The notes under the pieces were generated by a model. It worked only from the letters and a program-made list of their open reading frames with translations. It had not been told where the DNA came from and ran no database searches. From positions 1-64,000 of the forward strand of contig JADKIP010000018.1 of assembly GCA_016721185.1 (NCBI GenBank): DNA of 64,000 nucleotides, read 5' to 3'. Shown here piece after piece: positions 18,177 to 27,851 of this stretch; position 1 is the stretch's first letter, and every line of letters starts with the position of its first letter. The position numbers and the translations under genes were made by a program. Source of the stretch: Candidatus Dechloromonas phosphorivorans (GTDB lineage: Bacteria; Pseudomonadota; Gammaproteobacteria; Burkholderiales; Rhodocyclaceae).

Positions 18177-19421
18177 TCAAACCAGTACTTCAACGGGATG
18201 CGGGTGTCCGAGAAAGCAGTGCGGGCTGGCGCTGGCACCATAAGCACCAGACTGAAAGATCACGACAAGATCGCCCGGTTGGGCAATAGCAAGTTCCATA
18301 CGGTCAGCCAATAGATCAAGCGGCGTACACAAAGGGCCGACGACGGACGCAATTTCTTTTTCTTGTTGAGTCATTCGGTTACCAATTGCCACAGGGTAAT
18401 TTTTTCGAATGACTTGGCCGAAATTGCCCGACGCGGATAAATGATGATTCAAGCCGCCATCGACCACCAAATAAATCTGGCCGCGCGAAACTTTGCGGTC
18501 GACGACCTGCGAGACATAAATTCCCGCCTCACCGACCAAGTAGCGGCCCAGTTCGATCACCAATTCGGCGTCGGGCATTTCCAACGCGGCACGGGCAGCG
18601 ATCTGTGCCAGATTCGCGCCAACAGTGGACAGATCAAGCCGCTGTTCCCCAGGGAAATAGGGAATTCCGAAGCCGCCACCCAAGTTGAGAAAGCGAACCG
18701 GCGAGGGTGCTGATTCTGCTAGACGCAAAGCAAGCTCATAGGATTTTTGCTGCGCTTCACAAATTGATTCTGCTTTAAGGTTTTGTGAGCCTGCGAACAA
18801 GTGAAACCCTTCAAACTGCAATCCAGCCTGAGCAATCTCGGCAAGCAGTTCTGGTACTTGTTCGGCATCCACCCCGAACTGCTTTGGACCGCCGCCCATT
18901 TTCATTCCTGAGCCTTTCAGCTCAAAATCTGGGTTGACCCGAACCGCAACCCGAGCGGGCAGTTTCAAGTCTTGCGCAATCGCATCGAGTTCAGTCACCT
19001 CACGAAACGATTCAATATTTATCAGGACGCCGGCAGCTACCGCCTGCGCTAACTCACTCCGTCGCTTTCCAGGGCCGGCAAAGCTGATTTCCTTCGGGTT
19101 AGTGCCAGCATCAAGTGCGACTTTCAATTCACCGGACGACGCGACATCAATGCCATCCACCAGGCCAGCCATCCAGCCAACCACAGCAGGCATCGGGTTG
19201 GCTTTCATGGCGTAATGCAATTTGATGGAAGCGGGCAGGGTGGCTCGTAGTTCATCGACCCGAGCCTGCAGTAGCTTACGGTCATATGCGTAAAACGGAG
19301 TTTGCCCTACTCGTGCTGCCAACTGCTCAAGCGGTAATCCACCGACCAACAATTGCTCATTGGCGACGGCAAACTGGGGCATCGGTGCGTGGATCGGGAG
19401 GGCGCGTGATGATGAGGACAT
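18177..19421 (-). CDS. Exosortase A-associated PLP-dependent decarboxylase
   Basis: The 414-residue fold-type III decarboxylase is of the DapDC/LysA/ODC group. PLP Lys is in LHYAMKANPMP, the glycine loop reads NLGGGFGIPYFP, and the C-terminal active-site Cys is in VVGPLCTPLDLL. The family adjacent to an AMP-forming acyl ligase is the exosortase A-associated decarboxylase (TIGR03099 type). The substrate is unknown; an amino-acid-like carboxylate, possibly thioester-bound, is the usual guess. The gene follows the ligase on the same strand with a 115-base gap. Intact. Confidence 0.88.
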   Translation of the reverse strand: MSSSSRALPIHAPMPQFAVANEQLLVGGLPLEQLAARVGQTPFYAYDRKLLQARVDELRATLPASIKLHYAMKANPMPAVVGWMAGLVDGIDVASSGELKVALDAGTNPKEISFAGPGKRRSELAQAVAAGVLINIESFREVTELDAIAQDLKLPARVAVRVNPDFELKGSGMKMGGGPKQFGVDAEQVPELLAEIAQAGLQFEGFHLFAGSQNLKAESICEAQQKSYELALRLAESAPSPVRFLNLGGGFGIPYFPGEQRLDLSTVGANLAQIAARAALEMPDAELVIELGRYLVGEAGIYVSQVVDRKVSRGQIYLVVDGGLNHHLSASGNFGQVIRKNYPVAIGNRMTQQEKEIASVVGPLCTPLDLLADRMELAIAQPGDLVVIFQSGAYGASASPHCFLGHPHPVEVLV

Positions 19422-19536
19422 CAGAAAAATCCTGTTAGATTGGTGGCGATTAAGTCGTCGAGAATCTTTGTGTCAAATGGATCTCAACTCGCGCCGTGAC
19501 GACATTCTGGTTTGTGAGTCAATGGAAAAAATCGTA

Positions 19537-21135
19537 CTAACCGGGATGGTTTTCGATCCAAGCAGTTGACAACGATTTTCGATCAATTTTGCCATTCGGG
19601 TTGCGCGGCAAGGGGCCGGTTTGAACCTCAATACCGGCTGGCACCATGTAGGCTGGCATCCGCAACCGGCATTCACCGAGTAAAGCGCTGATATCAAGCG
19701 AACCGTCGTTTGGCGGCGTCGCAATCACTTGAATCGCTTGTCCCAGTCGATCATTATCGACCCCAAATGCAACACATTCGCCCACCATCCGGGTAGCGTA
19801 AAGAATTTCCTCAACCTCGGTCGGGCTGACCCGGTAGCCGGAAGTTTTCATCATCTCGTCACGACGACCGATAAAGTACAAGAAGCCTTCCTCATCCATC
19901 CGTACCGTGTCGCCTGAAAATACGGCTAGTTCAGGCAGCACCAGCCCAGCCTCGCGACCCGGCGCATGCACGGGCAGTGGCTTGTAACGTTCGGCTGTCT
20001 TTTCGGGGTCGTTCCAGTACCCCATGCCAACCAGTGCGCCTCGATGCACCAGTTCGCCCGGTTCATTCGGCGCACAGGGTGAACCGTCCTCGCGTAAAAC
20101 CAGAATTTCGGCATTTGGAATCGCTTTGCCGATCGAGTCCGGTCTGCGGTCGACTTCCGCTGGTGGCAAAAAAGTCGAACGGAAAGCTTCAGTCAGGCCG
20201 TACATCAGGAAGGGCTGTGTCTGCGGAAGATGCTGCCGCAAAGCCTGGAGCGTTTCCCGCGGCATGCGGCCACCCGTATTGGCAAAGTAGCGCAAGTGTT
20301 CGGTAATCGAAGCCGGCCAGGCAAGTTGCGTCAGCTGAATATAGAGTGGGGGTACCGCGGTCAACCCGGTTACCTTCTCGCGTTCAATCGCCTTGATCAC
20401 GTCGCGCGGTAGCAAATAGTTAAGCAGTACGACGCGGGCGCCGACATGGAAAGCGGTAGTCAACTGGCTAAAACCGGCGTCAAAAGAAAGCGGCAGGGCC
20501 GCTAATAGCGTGTCGCCTGCGTGATTTTCCAGATAGCTCGCCACACTCTTGGCCCCGGCCACCATATTTCGATGCGAAAGAACCACCCCCTTGGGTTTGC
20601 CGGTGCTGCCAGAGGTATAAAGAATGCTGACAACATCAGTATCGATGACCCGATGTCCCGCGACTCGCGGTTGGTTGAGCAGGTCAGACCAGCGGCAAAT
20701 ACTCAATGCACCAATACTGCCGACTGCTTCGGCGGAATCAAGCACGACAACGTGGCGCAGATCATGGCATTCGTGTAGCGTTTCCTGGAGCAGAGCCAAG
20801 CGCTCTGGTGAAGTAACCAAAACCCGAACATTGCAGTCGCGCAGAATGTAGCCAACCTGCTCCGCCTTAAGCAACGGGTTCAGCGGTACAAAAACTCCAC
20901 CGGCTGCGGGTGTGCCAAAACTGGCAATGACCGTCTCGAAGCGCTTTTCAAGATAGATCGCGACACGCTCGCCGCGCTCTAGCCCAAGTGAAATCAGTCC
21001 GCTGGCGAAACGGTTAACTGCAGCATCCAATTCGCCATAACTCAAGTCCGCTTTCCCATAAGTTAAGGCTGCGGCTTCAGGCTTGGCTGAGGCGGTCTTG
21101 GAAATCAGATCATGTAACAAAAAGGATTCGGTCAT
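19537..21135 (-). CDS. Exosortase A-associated AMP-forming acyl-CoA/acyl-ACP ligase
   Basis: The start is placed at ATG 21135 (MTESFLLHDL), because family members begin near this point; an ATG 57 bases upstream is open. The roughly 532-residue product has the adenylate-forming signature YTSGSTGKPKGVVLSHRN, the A5-like MYGLTEAFRST, the A7-like FSGDTVRMDEEGFLYFIGRRDEMMK region, and the catalytic Lys in PRNPNGKIDRK. It should activate a carboxylate with ATP and load it on CoA or a carrier protein. Three carrier-protein genes lie opposite and downstream, which makes ACP loading attractive (inference). It pairs with the decarboxylase. Confidence 0.88.
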   Translation of the reverse strand: MTESFLLHDLISKTASAKPEAAALTYGKADLSYGELDAAVNRFASGLISLGLERGERVAIYLEKRFETVIASFGTPAAGGVFVPLNPLLKAEQVGYILRDCNVRVLVTSPERLALLQETLHECHDLRHVVVLDSAEAVGSIGALSICRWSDLLNQPRVAGHRVIDTDVVSILYTSGSTGKPKGVVLSHRNMVAGAKSVASYLENHAGDTLLAALPLSFDAGFSQLTTAFHVGARVVLLNYLLPRDVIKAIEREKVTGLTAVPPLYIQLTQLAWPASITEHLRYFANTGGRMPRETLQALRQHLPQTQPFLMYGLTEAFRSTFLPPAEVDRRPDSIGKAIPNAEILVLREDGSPCAPNEPGELVHRGALVGMGYWNDPEKTAERYKPLPVHAPGREAGLVLPELAVFSGDTVRMDEEGFLYFIGRRDEMMKTSGYRVSPTEVEEILYATRMVGECVAFGVDNDRLGQAIQVIATPPNDGSLDISALLGECRLRMPAYMVPAGIEVQTGPLPRNPNGKIDRKSLSTAWIENHPG

Positions 21136-21300
21136 AAGTGGTTTTAACAGTGGCGTAATCTTTGAAGGCAGAAAGTTAGGGCTGCAAGCCAATTTGACTT
21201 GAGCGTATCGTACTTCTGGCTATGACGTTGAGTAGTATCTCACAGTCGAAATTTGATTCGCCCTTTATAATGTTGGCACTAAAACCGGTTGGAGAATGAC
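21136..21300. promoter_or_regulatory. Divergent promoter region between ligase and ACP genes
   Basis: The 165-base gap separates the minus-strand ligase from the plus-strand ACP gene. A good -10 box TATAAT lies at 21266-21271, but no good -35 is seen at the right distance. GGAG at 21291-21294 is the ribosome binding site of the TTG start at 21301. Confidence 0.5.
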
Positions 21301-21552
21301 TTGAATACGCTCAAAGAAGTACTGTCCCTGCTGGACGAAGTCCTAAGTTTGAATGGCCGCTCCGCAGAGTTTTCTTCGAGTACGCTTTTGCTGGGTGCAA
21401 TGCCAGAACTCGATTCGATGGCTGTGGTTTCATTAATTACTGGCCTCGAAGAGCGCTTTGGCTTTATGGTTGATGATGATGAAATCGAAGGCAGTACCTT
21501 CGCTACCGTTGGCTCTCTCGTTGAATTTGTTGAAGGCAAGTTGCTTAGTTAG
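21301..21552 (+). CDS. Acyl carrier protein 1 of the XrtA acyl module
   Basis: TTG 21301 is chosen as start because GGAG lies 6 bases upstream; a TTG at 21289 would place that GGAG inside the gene. The 83-residue product is an acidic helical carrier protein. The phosphopantetheine attachment serine is Ser39 in PELDSMAVVSLI, and the tail GSTFATVGSLVEFVEGKL matches helices 3 and 4. It carries an acyl group as a thioester. It heads the plus-strand module directly before the fused E1 gene, opposite the ligase. The damaged copy at 27852 is closely similar. Confidence 0.82.
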   Translation: MNTLKEVLSLLDEVLSLNGRSAEFSSSTLLLGAMPELDSMAVVSLITGLEERFGFMVDDDEIEGSTFATVGSLVEFVEGKLLS

Positions 21553-21670
21553 AGGCTCATTGCCCGGTATCGCGGGCGGTGGGGGGCTCTTGGTTTTGCG
21601 GCTTTCTGACTTACTAATTGTCGTGTGATCTTCACCAGAACTCAATGTCGTACATTTTTTGGATTGCTAG

Positions 21671-23657
21671 ATGGATATTTCCTCGATCGTCAGCGTCGAT
21701 GCGCTTGGTAAGCCTTGCATCGGCAACTCTCCCAAAGAACTATTTGCCTTCGGTCACCTGATTCGTGAGACCGAGAAGCTAATCCTCGAACTCTTTGGGC
21801 GCGGCCTGGTTTCCGGGACGACACACACCTGCCTGGGGCAGGAAATTTGCCAGATGTCCGTCGTTCGCGCCTTGAACGACCCTGACGATTACGTACTCTC
21901 CAATCATCGCAATCATGGTCATTTTTTGACCTATTCGGGTGATTGTCTGGGTCTGGTCGCCGAGATCATGGGCCGACAAACCGGTGTTTGTGGTGGCTAT
22001 GGTGGCAGTCAGCACCTTGCCTTTCGCAATTTTCACAGCAATGGTGTTCAGGCGGGCATGACCGGCATTGGCGTTGGTCTTGCACACGCTTTGAAGTCGC
22101 GTTCAAGTCGGGGGATTGTTGCCATTGTGATTGGTGATGGTACCCTCGGTGAGGGCCTGCTCTACGAGAGTATGAATCTGGCCTCAATCTGGAATGTTCC
22201 GGTTCTTTTCGTCGTTGAACACAACGGCATTGCCCAGACGACCTACACCCGTGACACGATCGGCGGCGACATCGTTGCACGTGGCTTGGCATTCGGTCTT
22301 TCTGCCTGGCGGTTGAGCGATCGTGACGAAGACTTTTCGGCTCAGGTTGAGCGCGTTGTTGAAGACATGCGCGAAAGTCGTCGCCCCGGGATGTTGGTGA
22401 TCGATACCGGAAGAATGGGGCCGCACAGTAAAGGTGACGACCTCCGCGACGTTGATGAGCGCGATGAAATTACCGCCAGCGATCCGTTAAAAGCCCTGCG
22501 CGCCCGTTGTGCTGCTGATGACGTTAAGGCCATCGAGTCCGCCTGCCAGGTTTTCCTGGCGCAAGTCGAAAAAGCTGCGATGGAGTCACCTCTAGCCGGT
22601 TTCGATCAGCCTCCAGAGCACTCCTTCAAGCCAGCGCTGCAAATTGATTGTCCCGCAGCTGATTCGTCTGCTGCCAATGTTCGTCTGGCGCTCAATGATG
22701 CCTTGGGCAAACTGCTTGAGCATGATGAGAGTGTGGTTTTGCTGGGCGAGGATTTGCACGACCCCTACGGCGGTGCGTTCAAGGTGACTGTTGGCCTCTC
22801 CGATAAATACAAGCATCGTGTGGTGTCCACGCCGATCAGCGAAGCTGGTATTACCGGGGCTGGCATCGGCTTGGCAATGGCCGGCAAGAAGCCCATCGTT
22901 GAGATTATGTTCGCCGACTTTTTGACACTTTGCATGGACCAGATCTACAACCATGCCGTCAAGTTTCCCGGAATGTTTGTCGATTCAGCCGTGCCGATCG
23001 TCATTCGTGCCCCCTGTGGCGGTCGTCGCGGCTATGGCCCAACCCACAGCCAGAGCCTCGAAAATATTTTTATCTCGGTGCCCGGGCTTGACCGTCATCT
23101 TTGGAAGTCATCGACACAAAATCGGCCAGTTGCTGATCAATGCCTCAGCTTGTTGGCCGAATCCCACACTTTTCCTTGAGCACAAACTGCTCTACGCCGA
23201 AAAACAGGACTCAGCGGGATACGAAGAAATCAAAGCGGAAGCCGGGGACCTTGGCGCCGATCTGTTCCCAACGCTGCGCGCTGGAAGCCAGGATCCAGAC
23301 ATCACTTTGCTTTCCTATGGCGGTATGTTGCCTGTTGCGGAAAAAGCCGCTCGACTTTTGGAAGAAAACGAAGAGTTGACCGTAGAAATAATCGCACCGG
23401 CCATGCTGGCGCCTTTGCCGCGCTTTGCGCTGCTCAAGGCTTTGCTGCATCGGCCGAGAATTCTGGTTGTCGAAGAGGCGCATCATCAATTCGGTTTCAG
23501 TGCCGAGGTGCTGGCCATGCTCATGGAGAATGGCTATCGGGGTAAAGTCGCCCGCCTGGGCACAGCACCCGTCCCCATTGCTTCCGCCCGCAGCCTGGAA
23601 AGCGCGCAATTGCCCGACGAGAACGCAATCGTCGCGGCTGTTCTGGATATTTTGTAG
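21671..23657 (+). pseudogene. Fused alpha/beta 2-oxoacid dehydrogenase E1 component, one frameshift
   Basis: The alpha half has the thiamine diphosphate motif: GDG at residues 155-157 through VVEHNGIAQT. The beta half (from about residue 335) has LLGEDLHDPYGGAFKVT, STPISEAGITGAGIGLAMAG and PCGGRRGYGPTHSQ. An extra base near 23090 breaks the frame; past it the reading continues with LFLEHKLLYAEK and ILVVEEAHHQFGFSAEVL to 23657. Joined length is about 662 residues, the size of fused E1 proteins of the acetoin/branched-chain type. E1 decarboxylates a 2-oxoacid and reductively acylates E2 lipoyl groups. It sits between an ACP and E2, and no E3 gene is near. Confidence 0.82.
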
Positions 23658-23674
23658 TTTTTGGGAAACAAATA

Positions 23675-24784
23675 ATGGCAACAGCGATTTACGTACCGCG
23701 AATTAACAACAACGACGACGAAGTCAAAGTGTTGGCTTTTGATGTGGCGATTGGCAGCAAGGTCGAGAACGGCCAGATAGTTGGGCAGGTTGAAACCGAC
23801 AAAGCGGTTCTTGACGTGACCGCCGCTGCCGCCGGATTCGTGCTTGGCTTTGTCGCCAACCCTGACGAAGTCGTTAAGGTGGGCAGTGTCATGCTTTGGC
23901 TTGGTGAAAATGTGGATGAAGCTATCCCTGAGCCGCAAGAAACCTCATTGCTGCGGTCAACCGCTAAAAACTCTGAAATTACGGCCAAAGCCCGCCTGCT
24001 TCTGGCTCAAAACGGTTTACAAGCCGAGCTTGTTACACCCATTGATGGACGAATTACTGTCGAAGCCGTTGAGCGATATCTCGCTGCACAAGGCGGTGCA
24101 AAAGCAGAGGCGACTAAGGCTACTGAATCTCGGGCCACGGATGTCCTTCCTGACGTGGCCGGCAATCAGGTCAGTCTCAGCCGTGAAGAAAAAGGCATGG
24201 CAGCAACGGTCACCTGGCATCGTGATTTTGCGGTGGCTGGTTATATTGAGATTGAATACGAGCTTGGCCCGTGGGTCGAATACGCCAAGCAGTTTCAGGA
24301 TAAAAACGGGCTGCTGATGCCGCCTTTGTTGCCTTTGATGGCTTGGCGACTAATTCAGATTGCGCAAGAAAAAACGCATTTGAATGCCACCATCGTTGGT
24401 AACAAAAGATATGAATACAGTCCGGTAAACCTTGGCTTCACCATTCAGGCCGGGGAAGCTCTTTACCTGGCAGTCGTTCGCAATGCGCAAACTCAGGACG
24501 AACTGGGCTTCGTCAACGCACTGGGCGATGTGCTGCGTAGAGCGGCTGGGCATAACCTTAAAGAATCTGAAGCATCAGGTGCCACGATTGGATTTTCCAG
24601 TATGGAACGCTGGAAGGTGACGCGTCATATCCCCATTTTGTCACCACACACCTCGCTCATGATTGCTCACGCAGCGGGGCAGGGCGGCAAAGGCGTACTC
24701 GGTGCCAGCTACGACCATCGTGTTCTCAACGGTGGACAAGTTGTCGCTATGCTCAAAAAGCTGGCCGTACCCAACAAAAACTAA
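23675..24784 (+). CDS. Dihydrolipoamide acyltransferase (E2) component, small form
   Basis: The 369-residue protein has a single lipoyl domain (residues 1-80) with Lys43 in VETDKAVLDV. A weak peripheral-subunit-binding segment follows at about 95-135 (ITAKARLLL to TPIDGRITVEAVERYL). The C-terminal CAT-like acyltransferase domain has the active-site His348 in SYDHRVLNGG. The usual HxxxDG motif here reads HRVLNG, so the conserved Asp is Asn352. It would transfer an acyl group from lipoamide to CoA or, given two flanking ACP genes, to a carrier protein (inference). It starts 17 bases after E1. The small size and altered motif set it apart from housekeeping E2 proteins. Confidence 0.83.
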   Translation: MATAIYVPRINNNDDEVKVLAFDVAIGSKVENGQIVGQVETDKAVLDVTAAAAGFVLGFVANPDEVVKVGSVMLWLGENVDEAIPEPQETSLLRSTAKNSEITAKARLLLAQNGLQAELVTPIDGRITVEAVERYLAAQGGAKAEATKATESRATDVLPDVAGNQVSLSREEKGMAATVTWHRDFAVAGYIEIEYELGPWVEYAKQFQDKNGLLMPPLLPLMAWRLIQIAQEKTHLNATIVGNKRYEYSPVNLGFTIQAGEALYLAVVRNAQTQDELGFVNALGDVLRRAAGHNLKESEASGATIGFSSMERWKVTRHIPILSPHTSLMIAHAAGQGGKGVLGASYDHRVLNGGQVVAMLKKLAVPNKN

Positions 24785-24799
24785 TCAGGGAAAACTTAG

Positions 24800-25069
24800 A
24801 TGTCACTGAACAAAGAGGCGATCGAAGCCGCCATCAAGGCAAGAATTGTCGAAATTGCTGCAGAAACCGGAGACGATGCCTCCGAATTAGGCGTTGATGA
24901 AATCATTCCAGCCACCGGCTTGATCGACTCGACCGGCCTGCTCGAACTAATCGCCTGGTATGAGAAAACCTATCAAATCCCATTGGCGCAGGAAGAAATA
25001 AATATCGACAACCTCGGTACGCTAGCCCGCATGGCCGATTTTGTACTTCGCAAAAAAGGCCTGATTTAG
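24800..25069 (+). CDS. Acyl carrier protein 2 of the XrtA acyl module
   Basis: The 89-residue acidic carrier protein has Ser44 in GLIDSTGLLELI as phosphopantetheine site; DST replaces the usual DSL or DSM. The helix 3/4 region is LGTLARMADFVLRKK. It is clearly different from ACP 1 and thus not a recent copy. It starts 15 bases after the E2 stop and ends 16 bases before hydrolase 2, so it belongs to the same operon. It could accept the acyl group made by E1/E2 or carry the ligase product (inference). Confidence 0.82.
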   Translation: MSLNKEAIEAAIKARIVEIAAETGDDASELGVDEIIPATGLIDSTGLLELIAWYEKTYQIPLAQEEINIDNLGTLARMADFVLRKKGLI

Positions 25070-25085
25070 TTGGCCGTAGTTAGAG

Positions 25086-25943
25086 ATGATCTCGTTGGAA
25101 AATAGCTACTCAAAACCACGTCCGTTTTTCCTGCCCAGTAGTGCGGGTAGAATTTTCTGCATTTACCATGAACCGTCAGGTGACGTTGAAACTTGGGGCA
25201 ACGTGTTGGTCGTGCCCGGGTTCAATGAAGAAATGAATCGCTGCCGCAGTATGGTGACGATTCAGGCACAGGCTCTGGCGCAACAGGGGCTCGGAACATT
25301 GGTGATTGACCTCTATGGCACCGGTGAAAGTGACGGCGAATATGGCGATGCCCGCTGGGATACCTGGCTTGAAGATATCCGTTACGCCGAAGCTTGGCTG
25401 GATGACCAGCCCGGCGGCTGTGTTGCCCTCTTGGGCATCCGCCTGGGTTTCCCGCTGGCAGTCAGTGCAGTACGCAATTCGCCAAAAACAAGAGTGCTGA
25501 TCGCGTGGCAGGCTGTTGTCGATGGCAAAAGCTATTTCACTCAGTTCATGCGGATGAAGATGGCAGCCAATATGGACCGAACCGACATTCCCAAAGAAAC
25601 CTCTGGCGGAATGCGAGCGCAACTCGCCGCCGGTAGCAGTATTGAAATTGCCGGCTACGAGATCAACCCAGAACTAGGCATGGCATTGGATAGCCTAAAT
25701 CTGGCCGAGTTGCTGCCACCTGAAACATCAAAGGTAATCTGGTTTGAGAAAGCAACTGGCGCAGAAGGCGCGCTTTCGCCTGCTAGTGAAAAACTTGTTG
25801 AAAGCTGGCAACAATCAGGTAAAGCAACAGAAATTCAGCTCTTTGATGGCCCCGCGTTCTGGGCTCTGCATGAACGTTTTCTTGCCCCTGATCTTGTGAC
25901 CAAGACTTCAGACTGGCTTCAACAATTCAGGCCAGCCAAATGA
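25086..25943 (+). CDS. Exosortase A-associated hydrolase 2 (alpha/beta fold)
   Basis: The 285-residue alpha/beta-hydrolase-like protein contains WGNVLVVPGFNEEMNRCR and LVIDLYGTGESDGEYG. The nucleophile elbow reads LLGIRLGFPLA, so the position of the catalytic Ser (GxSxG) is Arg119. I recall arginine here as usual for the family, so it may be non-catalytic or work another way. A C-terminal His is present in FWALHERF. Its stop overlaps the hydrolase 1 start by ATGA. The pair is a marker of exosortase A loci. Substrate unknown. Confidence 0.83.
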   Translation: MISLENSYSKPRPFFLPSSAGRIFCIYHEPSGDVETWGNVLVVPGFNEEMNRCRSMVTIQAQALAQQGLGTLVIDLYGTGESDGEYGDARWDTWLEDIRYAEAWLDDQPGGCVALLGIRLGFPLAVSAVRNSPKTRVLIAWQAVVDGKSYFTQFMRMKMAANMDRTDIPKETSGGMRAQLAAGSSIEIAGYEINPELGMALDSLNLAELLPPETSKVIWFEKATGAEGALSPASEKLVESWQQSGKATEIQLFDGPAFWALHERFLAPDLVTKTSDWLQQFRPAK

Positions 25944-26848
25944 ATGAAAAACCGATTGTTTTAGAAGGCGTTGCTTCCCCATTGATCGGAATGCTTCACC
26001 CCGCATCGGGAAAACAGGAAACTGGCGTGTTGATGATGGTCGCTGGTGGTCCTCAATACCGAATTGGCGGTCATCGCCAGCTCGTGCTTTGGGCCCGAAA
26101 ATTTTCATCACAAGGCTTTCCGGTAATGCGCTTTGATTTCAGCGGCATGGGCGACAGCTACGGCGAATACGTTGAATTTGAGGATACTGAGGCTGATATC
26201 CGAGTTGCACTGGATCGATTTTTTGCAGAAACACCGACGTTGAAACAAGTGGTGTTGTGGGGGGAGTGCAATGCAAGTTCCTCATCCTTGCTCTTCGCCC
26301 ACAAAGACTCGCGAGTTAAGGGGGTCGTAATGATCAACCCGTGGGTCCGAACTGAGCAAGGCCAGGCAAAAGCCGTTGTAAAACACTACTACCTTGACCG
26401 CCTGAAGCAACGCTCATTCTGGGTAAAGGTGTTCAGTCTGAAATTTGATTTTGTTGGCTCGATGAAGTCAGCTCTGAAAATGATCTCACTCGCTCGCGGG
26501 CAAAGCACATCCAGTCTTCAAGCCAACAAAAAACCTGCAAAAATTGACGTTGACCGCAGCAAACCGTTGCCAGACAGAATGCTGGATGGACTTTCCCGCT
26601 TCAAAGGGCAAATCATGCTGGTTATGAGTGGTCGGGACATGATCTCAAAAGAGTTTGATGACCTCCTGCAAGCGGTGCCAGCCTGGCAAGAGCATCTCGC
26701 CGCATGTGCCATGGTGCGCCACGATCTTCAATACGCCGACCACACATTTTCAACCAGCAAATGGCGCGAGCAAGTCGCAGAATGGGGAATAGACTGGCTA
26801 TCCAGCCTCCCTGACGATCAAAATAGCCAGACTCAAACGGTGAACTAA
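25940..26848 (+). CDS. Exosortase A-associated hydrolase 1 (alpha/beta fold)
   Basis: The 302-residue alpha/beta-hydrolase has the family marker GGPQYRIGGHRQLVLWAR and FDFSGMGDSYGEY. The nucleophile elbow is WGECNASS with Cys110 where most relatives have Ser, so a Cys-dependent thioesterase or acyltransferase is plausible. The final His may be in ADHTFS. It is coupled to hydrolase 2 by a 4-base overlap. In this module the two proteins could release or transfer the acyl group from a carrier protein to a sugar (inference). Confidence 0.83.
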   Translation: MNEKPIVLEGVASPLIGMLHPASGKQETGVLMMVAGGPQYRIGGHRQLVLWARKFSSQGFPVMRFDFSGMGDSYGEYVEFEDTEADIRVALDRFFAETPTLKQVVLWGECNASSSSLLFAHKDSRVKGVVMINPWVRTEQGQAKAVVKHYYLDRLKQRSFWVKVFSLKFDFVGSMKSALKMISLARGQSTSSLQANKKPAKIDVDRSKPLPDRMLDGLSRFKGQIMLVMSGRDMISKEFDDLLQAVPAWQEHLAACAMVRHDLQYADHTFSTSKWREQVAEWGIDWLSSLPDDQNSQTQTVN

Positions 26849-26852
26849 AGTT

Positions 26853-27701
26853 ATGGCCAAACCTGTAATTGAACCGATCACCGACCAGACTTTGCCAGAG
26901 TTTGCCGCATTTCTGGAATCCAATATGCCCGTCAGCCGGTCGGCACCGGACTGGATATCTGGCTTGCAAAAAAACTGGTGCGAAACTCGCCCCAACTATG
27001 GCTTCATGATGCGTGATGAAGGAAAAATAGTCGGTGGTATCGGAGCCTATTACGCGGACAGAGTTATCCGCGGGCAAAATGAGAAATTCTGCAACATCAC
27101 AAGCTGGTGTGTCCTCGACAGCCATCGCAAATTCAGCATGCAACTAGCCATGAATGTAGTCGCGCAGCCGGGCTATCACTTCACTGATTTTTCTCCGACA
27201 AAAGTCGTGGCTGGTACGCTTCAATTCTTCAAATTCAAATCGATGGATGAGGCCGTAGTCGTGATGCCAAACTTTCCGTTGCCATCGTTTGGTGGTCGTG
27301 TACTCACGGAACCCCTCGAAATTGAGCGCAGCCTAAGAGGTGAAATGCTCAAGATATGGAAAGATCATGCCCTGTTTCCCTGGTTGCAGCATTTGATCGT
27401 TGGTAAACCAGATGACTGGTGCCATATTATTTTCAAACGGGGTGAATTCAAAGGCTTGCCCTGTGCAAACGTTATTTACATGAGCGATGGCCAAGTATTT
27501 AATCGATATTCAAGCTGCTTGAGCTGGCATTTTTTCTGGCAGGGAATGATGAGCACGCACGTTGAAAGACGCGTGCTGACTAAAATGCCCAAGCTGTCGG
27601 CAGTCAGAACCGGTTTTAATGCAAAACAATTTCTAAGTACAACCTTGGCAGCATCGGATATGGATTACTTATACTCGGAAACGGTCGCGCTTGATCTTTA
27701 A
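26853..27701 (+). CDS. GNAT-like acyltransferase, XrtA module
   Basis: The 282-residue protein looks like a GNAT-fold acyltransferase: GKIVGGIGAYYADRVIRG in the central strands and SWCVLDSHRKFSMQLAM where the acyl-CoA binding loop should be. The second half (from about 150) has no motif that I know. It starts 4 bases after hydrolase 1, closing the operon before a hairpin repeat. A role in moving the acyl group from CoA or ACP to an amino sugar fits the context (inference). Family assignment is by weak pattern only. Confidence 0.6.
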   Translation: MAKPVIEPITDQTLPEFAAFLESNMPVSRSAPDWISGLQKNWCETRPNYGFMMRDEGKIVGGIGAYYADRVIRGQNEKFCNITSWCVLDSHRKFSMQLAMNVVAQPGYHFTDFSPTKVVAGTLQFFKFKSMDEAVVVMPNFPLPSFGGRVLTEPLEIERSLRGEMLKIWKDHALFPWLQHLIVGKPDDWCHIIFKRGEFKGLPCANVIYMSDGQVFNRYSSCLSWHFFWQGMMSTHVERRVLTKMPKLSAVRTGFNAKQFLSTTLAASDMDYLYSETVALDL

Positions 27702-27723
27702 AAAAGTACGAACTTGGCCCGTT

Positions 27724-27804
27724 TCGTCGTTCCCGCGAAAGGCGGGAACCCATGAAAGACAAGGTGCTGGATTCCCGCCTTCGCGGGAATGACGAATTAA
27801 TCAG
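27724..27804 (+). repeat. REP-like hairpin repeat R1
   Basis: Two inverted arms, TTCCCGCGAAAGGCGGGAA (27730-27748) and TTCCCGCCTTCGCGGGAA (27772-27789), are each self-complementary and also pair with each other. This is the common proteobacterial type of intergenic palindrome. Positions 27759-27804 recur in opposite orientation at 51746-51791 with 4 mismatches in 46. It may also act as a transcript 3' end for the acyl module. Confidence 0.8.
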
Positions 27805-27851
27805 GGTCTTACTAACAGAGATCGAAGTACCCCAGTTTTAAGGAGAAAAAT

